A DNA stretch of 64,000 nt from Shimia sp039969785 (GTDB taxonomy: Bacteria > Pseudomonadota > Alphaproteobacteria > Rhodobacterales > Rhodobacteraceae), in assembly GCF_039969785.1 (NCBI RefSeq), contig NZ_JBDVNC010000020.1, positions 1 to 64,000 on the forward strand. The letters run 5' to 3'. The translations under genes were made by a program, and so were the position numbers. Positions 61,125-64,000 of this stretch are shown here, piece after piece; the first letter of the stretch is position 1; every line of letters starts with the position of its first letter. Under the pieces are notes generated by a model. That model was not told the origin of the DNA. It saw only the letters and a list, made by a program, of their open reading frames with translations, and made no database searches.

Positions 61125-63287
61125 TTACTCTCCTGCGGATTTGCGCCGTGCGGCGGAATGGAAGCTACGAAATGTCTGCACCACCTGATCGGCAAACTCG
61201 GGGTCATTTATGTTGTGGGGCACGCGGACCAACTGGCGCGCAGAACTCTGACGAACCGTTTCTTCCAGCGCTTTGAACAGGGCCGCGTCGGCTTCGGGGT
61301 CCCAGAACTGTTGTCCTGGCGCATCCAACAAGGAAACACCGCCTTCCGGTAGGAAAAACCGCACTGGCCCGGTCATCTGGTTTAGACGCTCACCGATCCA
61401 GTGCCCCATCTGGATGTTTTCTTCGACGGACGTCCGCATCAGGGTGATTTGCGGATTGTGCTCGTAAAGGTTTCGTCCGCGATACTTTTCCGGCACCGTG
61501 TCCGGCGCGTGAAAATTCACCATATCGAGCGCGCCACACGACCCGATAAAGGGCAAACCCGAACGGATTGAAGCCCCAAAACGGTCGTCATCAGCAGCAA
61601 AAAAACCACCCGCAACCATGTCACAAACTTCGGTTGTGGTCAGGTCAACGATGGCTGAGAGCATGCCGCTATCCATCAGCTTTTCCATCGACCGCCCACC
61701 GGTTCCCGTGGCGTGAAAGACCAAACAGTCAAAATTTGCTTCGAGCTCTTTCGTGACCATTTGCACACAGGGTGTGGTGACGCCAAACATTGTAAGACCA
61801 ACCGCAGGTTTGTCGCCTTCTTGCGGCAATGCCTCCCGGCGTCCCTGCACCATACCCGCCAACGCATGCGCTCCGTTGGCCAACACCTTGCGAGTGATCG
61901 AGTTGAGGCCCTGCACGTCGGCGACGGAATACATCATGGTGATGTCCGAAGGCCCGACATATTGTTCGGTCTGACCGCTGGCGACCGTGGAAATCAGCAT
62001 TTTCGGTACGCCAACTGGCAAACTGCGGAATCCGGGTGCGACCAGAGCTGTCCCTCCGGACCCGCCCGCTCCGATAACCCCAGCAACGTCCGACTGCGTT
62101 TGCATCCAGCGCTCAAAGGCCAATGTCATACCCGCGACAGCAGTGCCGCGGTCACCCGTAAAGACACCACTGGACCCGCGTGGATGAAAACCGGCGACAG
62201 CGTGTGGTGGCACCTCGGCTCCGGATGGTTTACCGGACGTCGACAGATCAACCAGTTTCACCGCCTGTCCTCGTTCTTTCAGGATATCGCGGATGAAACG
62301 CAGCTCTTCGCCCTTGGTGTCCAAAGTGCCACACACCAGAACAGCGCCACCGCCTCGTGGCTTTTGAAGCATTGCCGAGGGTGTTGTCGCCTCGCGACGA
62401 TCTTGGGTGATTGTCCGAGCGGACCCTTCGATCACACGTACCGGAACAGCCCGAGACCACCGTGTCGGTGTGGTGGGATTGGACAGATAAACTCTGGTGA
62501 CTTCGCTATGGTGGCTTTCGTGAGGGCGCTCGTCATTTATGGTCGTGTCAGGAGTTTCGTCATGCGCATGGCGCCCCACCCCAAGCATCGCCTGCTGCAA
62601 ATCGCGGTCAGCGGACAAAACACCGCTTTCCATGATCCGGTTGATCTGACCGTTGACCATGATCCCGACATTTTCAGCCACTTCGCAAGCGACGCCGATG
62701 TTCTGTTCGATCACCAGAACCTCAATCTCGCCTTCCTGACCCAGACGGATTAACATGTCTTCAACTTGTTGCACGATCACTGGTGCCAAACCTTCGGTCG
62801 GCTCATCCATCACCAGCAGTTTGGGGTTCAGCAACAACGCGCGTGCAATCGCCAGCATCTGTTGCTCGCCGCCAGAAAGCTGCCCGCCGCCGTTTGATTT
62901 CCGCTCTGCCAACCGTGGGAAAGTTGAATAAATCCTCTCAACTGACCACGCGCCGCCCTTTTTGGCCACCAACGCAAGATGTTCATCTACAGTCAGCGAC
63001 GGCCAGAGACGACGCCCCTGAGGCACATAGCCAATCCCGAGGCGTGCAATTTCGGCAGGTGTTTTGCCCACCAAAGACTGGCCGCCGAACGAAATGTCAC
63101 CGGACGCAACCGGAACAAGGCCCATGATTGCCTTGCAAAGTGTGGTTTTGCCCATGCCATTTCGACCTACAACCGAGAGCACGCCGTGATCTAGCCGCAA
63201 GTCCACGCCCTGCAATGCATGGCTGCGTCCGTAATAGACGTTCAGTTCCCGAACCTCGAGGGCTGGTGTCGAGCCGCGTTCAGACAT
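61125..63287 (-). CDS. LivF-type ABC ATPase fused to Tm-1/UPF0261 domain
   Basis: A 720-residue fusion. Residues 8 to about 240 are a branched-chain-amino-acid-type ABC ATPase (LivF) with Walker A GRNGMGKTT (41-49), Q90, signature LSGGEQ (137-142) and Walker B LLVMDEP. A disordered linker (about 240-312) leads to a Tm-1-like UPF0261 domain (GGGAVLVCGTLDTKGEELRF, VIGAGGSGGTALVAPGFRSLP, VFHATGTGGRSMEKLMDSG). The fusion ties transport to the unknown Tm-1 reaction. ATG 63287 overlaps the LivG stop by eight bases and has GGAGG upstream. Confidence 0.9.
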   Translation of the reverse strand: MSERGSTPALEVRELNVYYGRSHALQGVDLRLDHGVLSVVGRNGMGKTTLCKAIMGLVPVASGDISFGGQSLVGKTPAEIARLGIGYVPQGRRLWPSLTVDEHLALVAKKGGAWSVERIYSTFPRLAERKSNGGGQLSGGEQQMLAIARALLLNPKLLVMDEPTEGLAPVIVQQVEDMLIRLGQEGEIEVLVIEQNIGVACEVAENVGIMVNGQINRIMESGVLSADRDLQQAMLGVGRHAHDETPDTTINDERPHESHHSEVTRVYLSNPTTPTRWSRAVPVRVIEGSARTITQDRREATTPSAMLQKPRGGGAVLVCGTLDTKGEELRFIRDILKERGQAVKLVDLSTSGKPSGAEVPPHAVAGFHPRGSSGVFTGDRGTAVAGMTLAFERWMQTQSDVAGVIGAGGSGGTALVAPGFRSLPVGVPKMLISTVASGQTEQYVGPSDITMMYSVADVQGLNSITRKVLANGAHALAGMVQGRREALPQEGDKPAVGLTMFGVTTPCVQMVTKELEANFDCLVFHATGTGGRSMEKLMDSGMLSAIVDLTTTEVCDMVAGGFFAADDDRFGASIRSGLPFIGSCGALDMVNFHAPDTVPEKYRGRNLYEHNPQITLMRTSVEENIQMGHWIGERLNQMTGPVRFFLPEGGVSLLDAPGQQFWDPEADAALFKALEETVRQSSARQLVRVPHNINDPEFADQVVQTFRSFHSAARRKSAGE

Positions 63288-64000
63288 CGCCACCTCCAAG
63301 GTAAAGAGCCTGTACCTCGGGGTCTTCTTCAATTTCGGCTGGTTTGCCTTCTTTGAAAATTCGACCGTTATGCATCATGGTCACGCTCTCCGCGACACGC
63401 AGCGCGACGTCCATGTCATGTTCGATGATGATGTAACCCATATGGCCCGGTAGCCCGTTCAGGATTTCCACCAGTTCACGCCGTTCAGTCGGCGAAAGGC
63501 CTGCTGCGGGTTCGTCAAACAGAATGAAACGCGGAGCCCCGGCCAGCGCCATCGCGATCTCTAGTTGACGTTGCTGGCCGTAACTGAGGTTCGAAACCAA
63601 CGTATCGCGATCATCGGTCAGGTGAACCACATTGACCAGATCATCAGCGGCCGCCATCAGCGCATCATCCCGACGAGCGCGCAGGAATGAAAACCGGCGT
63701 CGCGAAACTCCAACGCAGGCAAGATAAATATTGTCGCGAACACTTAGGCCCGTGAAAAGGAGCGAGATTTGATACGTACGACGCAGGCCGCGCCGAATGC
63801 GTTCATGGGGCGGGAATTCGGATATGTCCTCACCAAAAAAGCGAACATTGCCTGTGGTCGCCAGAAAGTCTCCGGACACGCAGTTGAACAAGGTTGTCTT
63901 GCCCGCGCCATTTGACCCTAAAACTGCACGCCGTTCGCCCGGACGAACCGTGATGTTGATGTCTTCTAACGCAGCGAGCGCGCCGAAATACTTGGAAACA
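63280..64000 (-). CDS. LivG-type ABC transporter ATPase (5' end outside window)
   Basis: About 239 residues are visible; the first residues lie past the right edge. Walker A is LGSNGAGKTTLFNC, followed by RRTYQISLLF (Q-loop), the signature LSYGQQRQLEIAMAL, Walker B FILFDEPAAGLSP and a switch His in IIIEHDMDV. The LivG type pairs with LivF and two permeases, which should be encoded further right together with a binding protein. Confidence 0.93.
   Translation of the reverse strand, partial: VSKYFGALAALEDINITVRPGERRAVLGSNGAGKTTLFNCVSGDFLATTGNVRFFGEDISEFPPHERIRRGLRRTYQISLLFTGLSVRDNIYLACVGVSRRRFSFLRARRDDALMAAADDLVNVVHLTDDRDTLVSNLSYGQQRQLEIAMALAGAPRFILFDEPAAGLSPTERRELVEILNGLPGHMGYIIIEHDMDVALRVAESVTMMHNGRIFKEGKPAEIEEDPEVQALYLGGGDV

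Noticed and set aside
1..64000. CRISPR arrays, tRNA or rRNA genes, insertion sequences, prophage
   Set aside because: No regularly spaced repeats, cloverleaf-like sequences, transposase or integrase genes, or flanking inverted repeats were found. The gaps between genes are short.

Overview
The window reads as about 64 kb of chromosome from an alphaproteobacterium of the Rhodobacteraceae (Roseobacter-type). The grounds are the complete Flp/Tad pilus locus in the order usual for that group, the yidC-MOSC-yihA block, a phosphatidylcholine synthase, the YcjX/YcjF pair, a pyrB-linked dihydroorotase and many proteins of recognisable roseobacter type. GC content is moderately high, genes are tightly packed and often overlap by ATGA or TAATG. 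I see no rRNA, tRNA, CRISPR array, insertion sequence or prophage.

Region 1 (1-12261, + strand): type IVb (Flp/Tad) pilus assembly. Two short Flp-type pilins are followed by cpaB, cpaC (secretin), an OmpA-like lipoprotein, cpaE, cpaF, tadB, tadC, two TPR lipoproteins, a prepilin peptidase and a AAA+ ATPase. TadE/F/G pseudopilins are not in the window.

Region 2 (12293-21724): envelope and housekeeping genes. These are yidD, a convergent pentapeptide-repeat membrane protein, a secreted protein of unknown function, ttcA, a membrane GGDEF/EAL protein with a degenerate GGDEF motif, yidC, a MOSC protein, yihA/engB and pcs.

Region 3 (21732-36004): mixed genes. A cyclase/alpha-beta-hydrolase fusion, ogt, ileS (preceded by what looks like an isoleucine-rich leader peptide), a Gfo/Idh/MocA oxidoreductase, a truncated haemoglobin, a VIT1/CCC1-type transporter, the ycjF-ycjX pair, truA, a KAS-III-like enzyme, and a LuxR-type regulator transcribed behind a small HTH-like protein.

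Region 4 (36005-45762): tdk, then a tightly coupled + strand operon: pyrB, a 33-residue membrane peptide, one tail-anchored protein, three small PH-like membrane proteins, a dihydroorotase homologue lacking its metal ligands (PyrC'-like), plsY, a DUF6625-type protein and a membrane protein. A YHS protein, a YqhA-type protein and a FAH-family hydrolase follow.

Region 5 (45945-64000, mostly - strand): a catabolic-looking cluster of at least 15 co-directional genes running in from beyond the right edge. From its 5' end: a LivG-type ATPase (cut by the edge), a LivF-type ATPase fused to a Tm-1/UPF0261 domain, a TIM-barrel PEP-hydrolase-family protein, a 1067-residue flotillin/YqiK-like protein, two CoxG-like SRPBCC proteins, a three-subunit molybdenum hydroxylase whose large subunit is split into two genes, CoxD-like AAA+ and CoxE-like VWA proteins, then an amidohydrolase, a metallo-beta-lactamase-fold lactonase-like protein and an SMP-30/isochorismatase fusion. 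This is the least ordinary part of the window. The flotillin carries an unbroken 11-residue repeat over more than 550 residues. Substrate and function of the cluster cannot be read from the sequence.
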